A stretch of DNA of 58,104 bases, from contig CANRXB010000014.1 in assembly GCA_947643715.1 (NCBI GenBank), positions 1 to 58,104 of the forward strand. The letters are read 5' to 3'. The stretch is from an uncultured bacterium. GTDB taxonomy: Bacteria; Bacillota; Clostridia; Oscillospirales; Oscillospiraceae. Below the pieces are notes generated by a model that was given only the letters and a program-made list of their open reading frames with translations, ran no database searches and was not told the DNA's origin. Below, one piece after another: positions 39,342 through 48,484 of the stretch. The first letter of the stretch is position 1. Each line of letters opens with the position of its first letter. A program made the translations under genes and the position numbers.

Positions 39342-42008
39342 TCAATGTGTCTCCGCCCAGGTGCGCCCTGCCTTGGCGTCGGCGATCAGCGGCACGGACA
39401 GCGCTGCCGCCCCGGCCATCTCCTCCTGCAAGAGCGCTTTGACCTGCTCCGCTTCGCCCTCCGGGCACTCCACGATCAGCTCGTCGTGGACCTGGAGCAC
39501 CAGCCGGGCCTCCAGCTTCTCCGCGCGCAGCCGCCTGTCCACGCGGATCATGGCCAGCTTGATGATGTCCGCCGCCGTGCCCTGGATGGGCATGTTCAGC
39601 GCCACCCGCTCCCCGAAGGACCGGGTATTGTAGTTGGAGCTCTTCAGCTCGGGCAGCCAGCGCCGCCGCCCGTACAGGGTGGACACGTAGCCGTCCTCCC
39701 GGCCCCGCTCCATCACCCGGTCCATATAGGCCCGGACGCCGGAGTAATGCTGGAAATACCGCTCCATATACTCCTTGGCCTGGGCCATGGACACGTGGAT
39801 GTCCTCGGACAAGGAGTAGGCGGAGATGCCGTATACGATCCCGAAGTTCACCGCCTTGGCGGCCCGGCGCAGCTCCGGGGGCACCTGATCCTGGGGCAGA
39901 CCGAACACCTGGGAGGCGGTGACGGTGTGGATGTCTATGCCGCTGTTGAAGCCCGCGATCATGGCGCGGTCCCCGGACATATGGGCCAGCAGGCGCAGCT
40001 CGATCTGGGAATAGTCCGCGTCCACCAGCACCTTGCCCGCGGGGGCCACGAACATCTTGCGCATCTCCGCCCCCAGGGGGGTGCGCACGGGGATGTTCTG
40101 CAGGTTCGGTTCGGTGGAGCTCAGCCGCCCGGTGGCGGTGACGGTGTTCTGGAAGCTGGTGTGGATGCGCCCGTCGGCGGCGATGACCTTGCCCAGCCCG
40201 TCCACGTAGGTGGAGTTGAGCTTTGTGAGCTGGCGGTAATCCAGCACGCTGCCCACGACGGCATGGTGGGGGCGGAGCTTCTCCAGCACGTCCGCGTTGG
40301 TGGAATAGCCCGTCTTGGTCTTTTTCAGCGGGGGCAGGCCCAGCTTCTCGAACAGGATATGGCCTAGCTGCTTGGGGGAGAGGATGTTGAACGTTTCCCC
40401 TGCCAGATCGTAGATCTCGGACTCCAGGGCGGCGATCCCGGTCTGGAGCTGCCGGCCGAAGTCGCTCAGGGCCTGGGCGTCCACCAGCACCCCGGCCCGT
40501 TCCATCCGGGCCAGCACCGGGCACAAGGGGAGCTCGATGTCGGTGAGCACGGACATCAGGCCGAATTGCTCCAGCTTGGGCCGGAACAGGTCGTAGAGCG
40601 CTTCGATCCAGGCGGTGTCCTCATACCAGGCGGTCTGGGCCTTCACGCCGTCGTCCAGCAGGGAGAAGGCGGACTCCTCCTTGTACGCGGCGCTCTGCTC
40701 CAGGTCCTTTTTGAAATAAGACGCGGCCAGCTTGCGCAGCTCGTAGCTCCCAGCGGTGGGGTCCAGCAGGTAGGCGGCCAGCTCGGTGTCGAAGAGGAAG
40801 CCGTCCGGCTCCACGCCCTCGTCCAGCAGGGCCCGGCACAGCTCCTTCGTCCCATGGGCCACCTTTTTCACGGTCGGTCCGAACAGCGCCGACAGCAGGG
40901 CGCGGTAGTCCCCCTCATACCGGCAGGCGCGGATGTCGTAGTGGTACACGTGCTCCCCGCCGTCCTCCGGCACGATCGCCGACACCCCCGCCAGCTCCGG
41001 CAGGGGCAGGACGGTCACGTGGTCCGCTCCCTCCCACCTGACGCGGGCCTGCTCGAAGTCCTGCACGCACAGCACGTCGATGAGGTCCGCCTGGACCTGC
41101 GCCGGCTCCTCTTTTGGGGCTGCCGCCGCCGGGCCGGGGACCAGCTTGAGCTTGTCGATGAGCTTGTGGAACTCCAGCTCGAGCAGCTTTTGATAGAGGG
41201 CGGGTCCGTCGTAGGGCCGGCGGAGCGTGTCCGCCGGCTGGAACCCCATGGGCGCGTCGCAGCGGATGACGGCCAGGTCGTAGGACAGCCGCGCGTCGGC
41301 CTCGCCCTCGGTGAGCTTTTTGATGACGCCGGGCTTGGCGTCGATGTCGGGCAGCTCCCGGTAGATGGCGTCCACCGACCGATACTGCCGGACGAGCGCC
41401 ATGGCGGTCTTTTCTCCCACGCCCTTCACCCCGGGGTAGTTGTCCGACGTGTCCCCCATCAACGCCTTCAGGTCGATCATGTGGATGGGATCGAAGCCGT
41501 ATTCCGTCCGAAACTCCTCCGGCGTGACGTTGCGGGTGGTGGTCTGGCCCATGCGGGTGGTGACCAGCTTCACGGTGGTGTGGTCGTCGATGAGCTGGAG
41601 GGAGTCCTTGTCGCCGGTGATGATGACGGTGTCCCCTCCCTGGGCGGCGTTGAGCCGGGCCATGGTGCCGAGCAGGTCGTCCGCCTCCCAGCCCTCCAGC
41701 TCATAGCGGCGGACGTTCATGGCGTCCAGCACCTCTTTCAGCACCGGCATCTGGACGGCCAGCTCCTCCGGCATCCCCTTGCGCTGGGCCTTGTATCCGG
41801 CGTAGGCCAGGTGGCGGAAGGTGGGCGCGCGCAGGTCGAACGCCACCGCCAGCCCTTCGGGCGCCTCTTCGTCCAGCAGCTTGAGCAGGATGTTCAAAAA
41901 GCCGAAGATGGCGTTGGTAGGCAGGCCCTCCCGGGTGGTCAGGCCCTGACTGACGCCGTAGAAGGCTCGGTTGACGATGGAATTGCCGTCGATGACCATG
42001 AGCTTCAT
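39342..42008 (-). CDS. polA: DNA polymerase I
   Basis: An 888-aa family A polymerase for gap filling and RNA primer removal. Residues 1-290: 5' nuclease with MVIDGNS, WEADDLLG and DKDSLQL and MGDTSDNYPGVKGVGEKTA. 300-470: the 3'-5' exonuclease domain is present in fold but the catalytic DxE is lost (YHYDIRAC), as in Bacillus-type Pol I, so proofreading is probably absent. 480-888: polymerase with motif A DADYSQIELRLLAH, motif B RRAAKAVNFGIVYG and motif C QVHDEL. GAGGTG lies 7 nt before the ATG. It heads the operon with phosphorylase, rimI, GNAT and tsaD. Confidence 0.96.
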   Translation of the reverse strand: MKLMVIDGNSIVNRAFYGVSQGLTTREGLPTNAIFGFLNILLKLLDEEAPEGLAVAFDLRAPTFRHLAYAGYKAQRKGMPEELAVQMPVLKEVLDAMNVRRYELEGWEADDLLGTMARLNAAQGGDTVIITGDKDSLQLIDDHTTVKLVTTRMGQTTTRNVTPEEFRTEYGFDPIHMIDLKALMGDTSDNYPGVKGVGEKTAMALVRQYRSVDAIYRELPDIDAKPGVIKKLTEGEADARLSYDLAVIRCDAPMGFQPADTLRRPYDGPALYQKLLELEFHKLIDKLKLVPGPAAAAPKEEPAQVQADLIDVLCVQDFEQARVRWEGADHVTVLPLPELAGVSAIVPEDGGEHVYHYDIRACRYEGDYRALLSALFGPTVKKVAHGTKELCRALLDEGVEPDGFLFDTELAAYLLDPTAGSYELRKLAASYFKKDLEQSAAYKEESAFSLLDDGVKAQTAWYEDTAWIEALYDLFRPKLEQFGLMSVLTDIELPLCPVLARMERAGVLVDAQALSDFGRQLQTGIAALESEIYDLAGETFNILSPKQLGHILFEKLGLPPLKKTKTGYSTNADVLEKLRPHHAVVGSVLDYRQLTKLNSTYVDGLGKVIAADGRIHTSFQNTVTATGRLSSTEPNLQNIPVRTPLGAEMRKMFVAPAGKVLVDADYSQIELRLLAHMSGDRAMIAGFNSGIDIHTVTASQVFGLPQDQVPPELRRAAKAVNFGIVYGISAYSLSEDIHVSMAQAKEYMERYFQHYSGVRAYMDRVMERGREDGYVSTLYGRRRWLPELKSSNYNTRSFGERVALNMPIQGTAADIIKLAMIRVDRRLRAEKLEARLVLQVHDELIVECPEGEAEQVKALLQEEMAGAAALSVPLIADAKAGRTWAETH

Positions 42009-42040
42009 TTGAGGACACCTCGTTCCTTTGAAAGTGATTC

Positions 42041-42069
42041 AGTATAACACTTTTAGAGCGCGAAAGCAA
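42041..42069 (-). promoter_or_regulatory. polA: Promoter of the polA operon
   Basis: On the minus strand TTGCTT (42064-42069), 17-nt spacer, TATACT (42041-42046), about 33 nt before the polA start. Confidence 0.75.
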
Positions 42070-42123
42070 GAGCACCCATAAGTTGCGAGCGGGCATAGGG
42101 ACCGCAGCGCCCCAAAACATAGC

Positions 42124-42159
42124 AGACCGCCCGGGACGACGATCCGTCCCGGGCGGTCT
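42124..42159 (-). terminator. Terminator of the M60/SLH operon
   Basis: A perfect 15-bp stem (42124-42138 with 42145-42159) followed on the minus strand by GCTATGTTTTGG. It lies 17 nt after the stop of the SLH protein gene and insulates polA. Confidence 0.75.
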
Positions 42160-42175
42160 GTCCATCAGACAGCGG

Positions 42176-43315
42176 TCACTTCGCCACGTTCTCGCAGAAG
42201 CGCATCAGTATGGCGGCCACCTGTGCCCGGGTGGCGTAGCCGCCGGGCTGGAGGGTGTATTCGTTCACGCCGTTGATGAGCCCGGCATAGTTGGCCCATG
42301 CCATGGGTTCCTGGGCGTAAGAGCTCACCTGGCCCACGTCCGCGTAGCCGGACAGGTCCGCTCGCCCGCTCACGTCGTATCCCTTGGACTGCGCGTAGCG
42401 GTAGAGGATCGCCGCGAGCTGCTCCCGGGTGATGGTGAGGTCGGGCCCGAACAGGCCGGGGGCGTAGCCGTTGACCACGCCGGTAGCGGCGGCCCAGTCC
42501 ACGGCGTTGGTGTAATACTGCCCGGCCGGCACGTCCTGGAAGCTGGACATGGCGGCGGCCGGCGAACCGTCATAGCGGTGCAGGATGGTGACGATCATGC
42601 CACGAGTGGTGGTGGTATAGGGGTCGAACCGGTCCGGAGCGGTCCCGTTCATCAGGCCGGCCTTGTAGACATAGCCCACGGCCTCCCGGAACCAATCGCC
42701 GTCCTTCACGTCCGTGAAGGGGATGGCCGCGGTGCCCGTGTTTCCGCCGCTCGTGTTTCCGCCTGTGCTGCCGCCGCTGGTGTTTCCGCCGCCCGTGCTG
42801 CCGCCGCCGTTCCAGTCGTTGCCATAGTCGGGCGGATAATAGCCGCCGCCCGTATTGCCGCCGCCGGTAGAGCCGCCGGTGTTCACGCCCACGCTGTTAT
42901 AGGCGGCGTCCTTCAGCTCGTCCGTGCTGAGCTGGAGCAGCTTCAGGCTGGAGGCGGATACCACGTTGAAGCTCTGATTCGCCACGAGGGTGCCCAGCAG
43001 GACGGAGTCGCCCTGGTTGAGCAGGTCCTTGGAGACGACGTAAAGGGTGAGCACGTTCCCGTTCTGGGTGTATGTGGCATGGGAATCCGCGCCGGAGAAG
43101 GACGGGTCGAAGTTGAACTGGACAGGGGACCTGCTCAGGTTCAAGGTGAGCTGGACGGCATTGTGGCCGCCGGACAGCCCGCGTAAGCGGACTGTCTGGC
43201 TGGCGGTCCCCCTGCCGTCGATCTGTACCCACGGCGCGGGGCTCGCCGCCGCCGGGGAGACCAGCAGAACGGCGGTCAACGCCGCAGCGAGAAGCAGTGA
43301 AAGGATTCGTTTCAT
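42176..43315 (-). CDS. S-layer homology (SLH) protein with cohesin-like N-terminal domain
   Basis: A 379-aa exported cell-wall protein. Residues 1-24 are a signal peptide (MKRILSLLLA, cut after AAAS). 25-145 is a beta-sandwich with a cohesin-like strand pattern (VRLRGLSGGHNAVQLTLNL, NGNVLTLYVVS, LLGTLV); this is a fold impression. 148-195 is a Gly/Ser/Thr/Asn linker. 198-379 holds three SLH domains (FTDVKDGDWFREAVGYVYKA near 200, FQDVPAGQYYTNAVDWAA near 260, YADVGQVSSYAQEPMAWA near 325), which bind pyruvylated wall polymer. Only 14 nt after the M60 protease stop, with AGGAGG directly after it, so the two are co-expressed. Confidence 0.85.
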   Translation of the reverse strand: MKRILSLLLAAALTAVLLVSPAAASPAPWVQIDGRGTASQTVRLRGLSGGHNAVQLTLNLSRSPVQFNFDPSFSGADSHATYTQNGNVLTLYVVSKDLLNQGDSVLLGTLVANQSFNVVSASSLKLLQLSTDELKDAAYNSVGVNTGGSTGGGNTGGGYYPPDYGNDWNGGGSTGGGNTSGGSTGGNTSGGNTGTAAIPFTDVKDGDWFREAVGYVYKAGLMNGTAPDRFDPYTTTTRGMIVTILHRYDGSPAAAMSSFQDVPAGQYYTNAVDWAAATGVVNGYAPGLFGPDLTITREQLAAILYRYAQSKGYDVSGRADLSGYADVGQVSSYAQEPMAWANYAGLINGVNEYTLQPGGYATRAQVAAILMRFCENVAK

Positions 43316-43329
43316 CGGTCCGATCCTCC

Positions 43330-46300
43330 TTATTGGATGTGCTCGCCCGTCAGGGCGATCTTAGGCAGGGTGGCGGTCTCCGGGAAGCTGGTCCACAGGG
43401 TCTGACTGGTGACCCGGCGGATGTCGCTGTTGTAAGGATCGTCCGTGCGGTAGAACACTGCGCGGAACTCCAAGGGGTCGTCGCTGGTCACGCCGGTGCT
43501 CTCGTTGAGGGCCTTTTCCGCTTCCATGTCGGGCACGAAGATCCAGAAGCCGTCGCTGGTGTCGCTCACCTCGCCGGTGGTGGGGATCTCGGCGAAGAGC
43601 AGGCCGTAGCCGTTCATGGCCCGTTCCACGCTGGTCACGCCGTTCTCCTCCTGGGCCTCCGCCGTGGTGTTGTAGCGGGCCTGGATCTCTATGGTGTTGT
43701 ACACCGGATCGCCCCGGTAGGTGCCTATGATCACCAGGGTGTCGGCCGCGATCACATAGTCGCCGTAGCGGAAGTCCTGGGCCAGCTTGCCCACGGCGGC
43801 CCCTTCATACAGGTCCACCCGGTCGCCGGGATAGTCCAGCAGCTCCACGTTGGTCCCGGCCGGGAGCCCATCGATCCGCAGGACCGCCGCGTCGTAGCTC
43901 CAGATGCGGGTGTCGCCGGCGGCCGCGTCCGGCTTGGTGAAGTAGACCAGGCCGTTGGTCTGATCCACAGGGCCCAGGACCACAGGGGTCCAATCCGCCG
44001 TGCTGCTGCTCTTGACGCTGACGGTGCAGCCGCTGAGACTCGCGCCGGCGGCCTTCAGGCCGGTCACCGGGACAGGTCCGGCTTTCATGGTGAACTCGAT
44101 CGCGCCGGCCTGGCTGTCGTCCACCGTGTAGAGCGTGGGGGAGATGGTCTTGTTATAGGCGATGCGGACCTCTACGGCGGGGGTCGGAGTGCCCATATTG
44201 CCCAGCCGGTCCACGGGGACCACGGTATAGGAGTAGGTCAGGTTGTTGGCCGCGCCCAGGTCGTCGGTGTAGGTGCTCCCGGTGGTGAAGCCCACAGGCT
44301 TGCCGTTCCGGCGCACCTCATAGCCCAGGATGGACGCGTCGCCGCCCTGGATGAAGAGCTGGACCTTGTTCTCCTGCACGGTGACGGTGGCGGAGACCGC
44401 GCCGGTGAAGGCGGAGCCGCCGTTCAGCCGGTAGGCGTAGGAGCCGTCGTTGAGATACCAGATCGCGCGAGTCTCCTTGGAGTAGCCGCTCAGGATGCTC
44501 TGCACGGCCGGGCTGAGCTCCATGCCCCAGTTGGTGAAGAAGTCGGTCAGATCGCGTCCCGCCGTCTCGGAGGCGATGAGCGCCACCCGCTCGTCATAGG
44601 TGTAGCCCTGATGTGCGCCGGACTTCCACTTGGTGAAGAATCGGTTGAGGAGATCCAGCGGCCGGTCCGGCTGGTCGTAGGCCAGATGGAGCTGCCAGTA
44701 CATCCCGAGCTGGACGAACACGTTGCTGGCGGTGCCAGGGCGCTGGCTGGAGGTCTTGTCGTAGATCTTGGACCAGATGTCGCTGGCGGTCAGGCGGGTG
44801 TCCCGGATCATGGACGAGCCGTCCCACGCCTGCACGGCCAGGGAATAGATGTTGTTGGTGATCTCGGCTTTGCCCAGTTTATCCATGTTGTGGCCGATCT
44901 CATGGGCGATGCCCCAGCCGAACAGGCTGTTGGCGTTGCCCGGGCCGGTGACGGACACGGGCCTGCCGCACACCATGCCGGAGGTGGAGCCGTACCCGAT
45001 GCCGATGTGGGCGCCGGCGGCGTACATGAACGCTCCGGCGAACATCCGCATGTACCGGATGTTCTGGCGGGTGGTCATGGGATAGCGGTAGCTGTCGTTG
45101 CGGGCCCCGCTGGAGGGGATGATGCCCTGGACCTGGTTGGCGACGTACATCACGTCCTCCCAGGCCAGCACGTTCTGGTACATGCGCTCCACCATCTCGT
45201 CCACCGAAACGCCGACCCCGCTCAGCCCGTTCAGCGCCTGGTTGGCCGGGATGGAGAGGAGCACGCTGGGCGTGGAGATCTCGGTGGCGTTGCGGATATC
45301 GGTGTCCATCTTGGCCGCGCCCAGCGCGGACACGTAGGACTGGAGATGGGTCACATAGCTGCGGATGGTCTGCCTGCGGGCGTCCTCGCTCATGTCATAC
45401 CAGCCGGACAGCTCCAGCACGGGGATGGAGAAGGAGTCGCTGTCCCCGCGGACCTGCACCTTGATGGCCTCGGGATGGGCGCCGGCGTAGGTCAGGTAGA
45501 GCGGGCCGCCCCGCTCGTCGGTGAGGGAGCCGATCTTGGGCACATAGATGTAATTGCGTCCGTTCTCCAGCCGGACGGAGCTGCCGCTCCAGATGCCGGA
45601 CTCCCCGAAGAACTGGGTGGGGGTCACATACACCGGCGCGTCGTCCGGCAGCTCGGCGTACACCGACACCGTGGACCCTGCCCGGGCGGTCACGCCCAGA
45701 GGCTGGAGGCTGCTGGCGCTCTGGCCGTACTGGCTGTCCTTGGAGGCGGCGCGGCTCTGGAAGCTGTTGGACACCATGCCCAAGGCGGAGGTGTCGTTCT
45801 GGAGCAGGGCGCTGGCCAGGGCCAGTTCGTCCTGCAGGAGATCCAGGTCCAGATAGAAGTCCGCCTTGGTCTCCAGCCGGGCGGAGAGCTCGGACACCAT
45901 AGCGGCGGTGACACCAGGCTTGAGGGCGGTGAAGGTCCCGTCGGTGAACAGAGCGGCGATGTCCTGGGGCAAGGTATCGCTCTTATAGAAGGCCATCTCG
46001 GACACGTTCACCCGGCAGCCGTTGCCCTCCCGCTCGTTCAGGGTGATGGACAGCTCCGTCACGCCCTTCACCATGGGGAAGGTGAGCACGAGGTAGTTCT
46101 TCAGGGGATCCAAGGACTTGGCGTAGAACAGGGTCTGCTCCAGCACGACGTCCCCGCTGCTGTTCTTGGCGGACACGGTGTAGGAGCTCAGGGCGTATTT
46201 GTAGTTCCCGGCCAGATAGGGCACCAGGATGGCGTAGTTCATGTCCTGGGGCTGGGCGAAGGTGTAGGTGAACTTGCTGGACTCCCACCATACCCGGGCC

Positions 46301-48144
46301 ACCCAGTAGGTGGCCGCGTCGTTGTCGATGACGTCCGCCGTGGTGAAGTTGGGGCAGAGGGAGCGGTCCACGTTGTTGGAGTTCTCCATGACCACCGACT
46401 GGATCATGCTGTTGTCGATGCGGCCCTCCACGGGCAGGTCGGGCATCGCCAGCGACTCTTTGTCCGGCGTGCCGGCGGCGATGGAGGAATAGGGGCCCGT
46501 GCCCTTGTCGTTGCCGGCCTTCACCGCCACCTCATAGAGCGTGCCGTTGGTCAGCCCGGTGATGGTGGTGGTGGTCACGGTCAGGTCGCCGCCGAAGCGC
46601 AGGAACTCGGTCGTGCCGGCCGGACGGTAGAACACCTGATAATAGGCCGCGTCCTTGGTCTTGCCCCAGCTCAGCCGCAGGGCCTGATCGGAGGAGATCA
46701 CGCTGATGTTGGAGGGGGCCCCGGGCACGCCGGAGGGCAGGGGCGTGGCGGAGATCACTTCGGAGGGAGTGCCGCGCCAATCCCCGTTGACCGCGGTGAT
46801 CTGGAAATAGTAGGTCTTGAGGTTCTCCAGACCGGAGATCACGATCTGCTCGGTGTTGGTCGAGGCGGTCTGGGTGAGCGCATTGGCGCTGGTGCCGTAG
46901 GCCACCGTGTAGCCCAGGACGTTGCGCACTGCGCTCCAGCTCAAGGTCATCATCCCGTTCCCGGGGACCGCGACCACGTTCTTCACCTGGTCCGCGCCGC
47001 TCTTGGGGTCGTCCGGCACGATGTCCTTGAGGAACTCGATCTTGGTCACGGTGGCGTAGCCGGGCTGCCCCACGGTGGCCGTGACCTTGATGGTGACGCG
47101 CTTCACCGGCACCTTCTTGCCCAGGTCGATGGTGACCAGCCGCTGGCCCTCCACCGGGCCGATGGCGTATGCCCCGGCCGGGCTGGAGGTGTTGAAGGGC
47201 ACGTCGAGCACAGCCCCGTTGGCCAGCGTCACCTCGGCCTTGCCGGACAGGATCGCGCCGGGGGCGTCGGGACAGATGATGTTGATCTGGCTCATCTCCA
47301 CCCCGGCGGTGACGTTGAACTGGATGGGCAGCTCCAGCGCGCTGCCCTGCGCGGGAGCGATGGTGATGTCCTTCCCGCCCAGGAACAGGTCGTCGCTGGT
47401 GCCGCCGCTCAAGGTGAGCGTGCGCTCGTCCAGCAGGGCCGGGACGATAGCGGCGGTGTCCAGCACCTGGACCTCCTTGGAGGCCCCGCGGGTGTGGTTG
47501 ATGTAGGCCAGGTCCGTCACGTCCAGCTTCCCGTCGCCGTTGAGATCGTATGTCCCGAGCTGGGCGGCGCCGGCGGTCTTGCCGAGCTGGGCGTCCAGAG
47601 CGGTGAGGTCGCTGGCGTCCACCACGCCGTCCCCGGTGACGTCGCCCAGGGAGAACGTGCCGTCCCCGGTGCCCACGATCACGTGCTGGCTGTAGCTGTC
47701 CAGCGTGACGGTGTGGCGGAAGGGCTGATAGCCCGTCCCGGTGAGCGTCAGCTCATACTGCGCGCCTCCGGCGGGCAGGCCGTCCAGCTCCACCCGGTAG
47801 TACCCTACCCGGGTCTCGTTGGTCAGCTCTACGCCGTCCGCGTTCCGCGCGGAGGCGGAGACGGCGGCGCCCAGGCCGTTCTCCTGCGCGGTGCCGTCCG
47901 GCAGGGAGATGACGGTGCGCTGGCCGGCGCGGCTCACCTGGAGCTGGATATCACGCCCCGCCGCGCTCGCTGCCGTCTGCGGCAGGTCGAAGCGGATGGT
48001 GAGTCCGATGGAGCCGATGAGCTGCCTGCTGCGTGCGGGAGCGTCCGTCCCGGCGGCCGCCGCCGGGGACAATCCCGCAGTGAACAGGGAGCATACCATC
48101 ACCAAACTGAGGAACCTTGAGATCGTTCGCCATATAGGTTTCAT
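43330..48144 (-). CDS. Secreted M60-family (enhancin/mucinase-type) metalloprotease with dockerin and FN3 domains
   Basis: A 1604-aa exported protein. 1-31: signal peptide. 160-222: a dockerin-like pair of calcium loops (DVTGDGVVDASD, DLNGDGKLDVTD). 385-470 and 473-562: two fibronectin III domains. 575-725: a galactose-binding/discoidin-like beta domain (VIDNDAATYW). About 800-1220: M60-like peptidase with HEIGH at 1081-1085 and the third zinc ligand Glu1094, exactly eight residues after the second His. The C-terminal 350 residues are further beta domains. M60-like enzymes cut mucin-type glycoproteins. The Met at 48144 gives a clean signal peptide; AAAGGATG is about 12 nt ahead. Co-transcribed with the SLH protein. 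Confidence 0.85.
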   Translation of the reverse strand: MKPIWRTISRFLSLVMVCSLFTAGLSPAAAAGTDAPARSRQLIGSIGLTIRFDLPQTAASAAGRDIQLQVSRAGQRTVISLPDGTAQENGLGAAVSASARNADGVELTNETRVGYYRVELDGLPAGGAQYELTLTGTGYQPFRHTVTLDSYSQHVIVGTGDGTFSLGDVTGDGVVDASDLTALDAQLGKTAGAAQLGTYDLNGDGKLDVTDLAYINHTRGASKEVQVLDTAAIVPALLDERTLTLSGGTSDDLFLGGKDITIAPAQGSALELPIQFNVTAGVEMSQINIICPDAPGAILSGKAEVTLANGAVLDVPFNTSSPAGAYAIGPVEGQRLVTIDLGKKVPVKRVTIKVTATVGQPGYATVTKIEFLKDIVPDDPKSGADQVKNVVAVPGNGMMTLSWSAVRNVLGYTVAYGTSANALTQTASTNTEQIVISGLENLKTYYFQITAVNGDWRGTPSEVISATPLPSGVPGAPSNISVISSDQALRLSWGKTKDAAYYQVFYRPAGTTEFLRFGGDLTVTTTTITGLTNGTLYEVAVKAGNDKGTGPYSSIAAGTPDKESLAMPDLPVEGRIDNSMIQSVVMENSNNVDRSLCPNFTTADVIDNDAATYWVARVWWESSKFTYTFAQPQDMNYAILVPYLAGNYKYALSSYTVSAKNSSGDVVLEQTLFYAKSLDPLKNYLVLTFPMVKGVTELSITLNEREGNGCRVNVSEMAFYKSDTLPQDIAALFTDGTFTALKPGVTAAMVSELSARLETKADFYLDLDLLQDELALASALLQNDTSALGMVSNSFQSRAASKDSQYGQSASSLQPLGVTARAGSTVSVYAELPDDAPVYVTPTQFFGESGIWSGSSVRLENGRNYIYVPKIGSLTDERGGPLYLTYAGAHPEAIKVQVRGDSDSFSIPVLELSGWYDMSEDARRQTIRSYVTHLQSYVSALGAAKMDTDIRNATEISTPSVLLSIPANQALNGLSGVGVSVDEMVERMYQNVLAWEDVMYVANQVQGIIPSSGARNDSYRYPMTTRQNIRYMRMFAGAFMYAAGAHIGIGYGSTSGMVCGRPVSVTGPGNANSLFGWGIAHEIGHNMDKLGKAEITNNIYSLAVQAWDGSSMIRDTRLTASDIWSKIYDKTSSQRPGTASNVFVQLGMYWQLHLAYDQPDRPLDLLNRFFTKWKSGAHQGYTYDERVALIASETAGRDLTDFFTNWGMELSPAVQSILSGYSKETRAIWYLNDGSYAYRLNGGSAFTGAVSATVTVQENKVQLFIQGGDASILGYEVRRNGKPVGFTTGSTYTDDLGAANNLTYSYTVVPVDRLGNMGTPTPAVEVRIAYNKTISPTLYTVDDSQAGAIEFTMKAGPVPVTGLKAAGASLSGCTVSVKSSSTADWTPVVLGPVDQTNGLVYFTKPDAAAGDTRIWSYDAAVLRIDGLPAGTNVELLDYPGDRVDLYEGAAVGKLAQDFRYGDYVIAADTLVIIGTYRGDPVYNTIEIQARYNTTAEAQEENGVTSVERAMNGYGLLFAEIPTTGEVSDTSDGFWIFVPDMEAEKALNESTGVTSDDPLEFRAVFYRTDDPYNSDIRRVTSQTLWTSFPETATLPKIALTGEHIQ

Positions 48145-48215
48145 ATGCAGACATCCTTTCCGTTCATCCATTTTCTGACATCTTCCGTGGGGACTCGGAC
48201 CCGATATGGGAATCT

Positions 48216-48244
48216 ATTGTAATATCCAGGAGAAATTCTGTCAA
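48216..48244 (-). promoter_or_regulatory. Promoter of the M60/SLH operon
   Basis: On the minus strand TTGACA (48239-48244), 17-nt spacer, TACAAT (48216-48221), near consensus. Confidence 0.8.
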
Positions 48245-48303
48245 CAGAAATCGCTCCCATGGCCCCTGTCTGGGAAAAAATTTTGATCTGCGGGTGAAAA
48301 AGC

Positions 48304-48332
48304 GTGACAGGGACCCCCTTCCGTGGTATCAT
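48304..48332 (+). promoter_or_regulatory. Promoter of the binding protein/kinase operon
   Basis: GTGACA (48304-48309), 17-nt spacer, TATCAT (48327-48332). The leader to the gene at 48485 is about 145 nt and contains a CGCATCT/AGATGCG hairpin (48347-48364). Confidence 0.6.
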
Positions 48333-48344
48333 ATGGACCATATG
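48330..48344. promoter_or_regulatory. Palindromic operator overlapping the -10 box
   Basis: CATATGGACCATATG is a 15-bp near-palindrome in which CATATGG and CCATATG are exact reverse complements around one base. It overlaps the -10 box of the binding-protein promoter. Confidence 0.5.
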
Positions 48345-48484
48345 GACGCATCTTCAGAGATGCGCAGGTCTCGATCTTTTGGGAGAGCATACCGTACATA
48401 TCGGCGCCGACGGTATATGATATGCGGTATGCGCCCGGCGGGGCCTGCTTTTCGTACTGCAAAAAGTGGAAGGGGAGATGGACG

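Noticed and set aside
43297-48120. A 1607-codon open frame on the plus strand opposite the M60 protease gene
   Set aside because: It is antisense to a gene with signal peptide, dockerin, FN3 and HEIGH motif. Its product is His/Gly/Val-rich low-complexity sequence, as expected for the opposite strand of GC-rich coding DNA.
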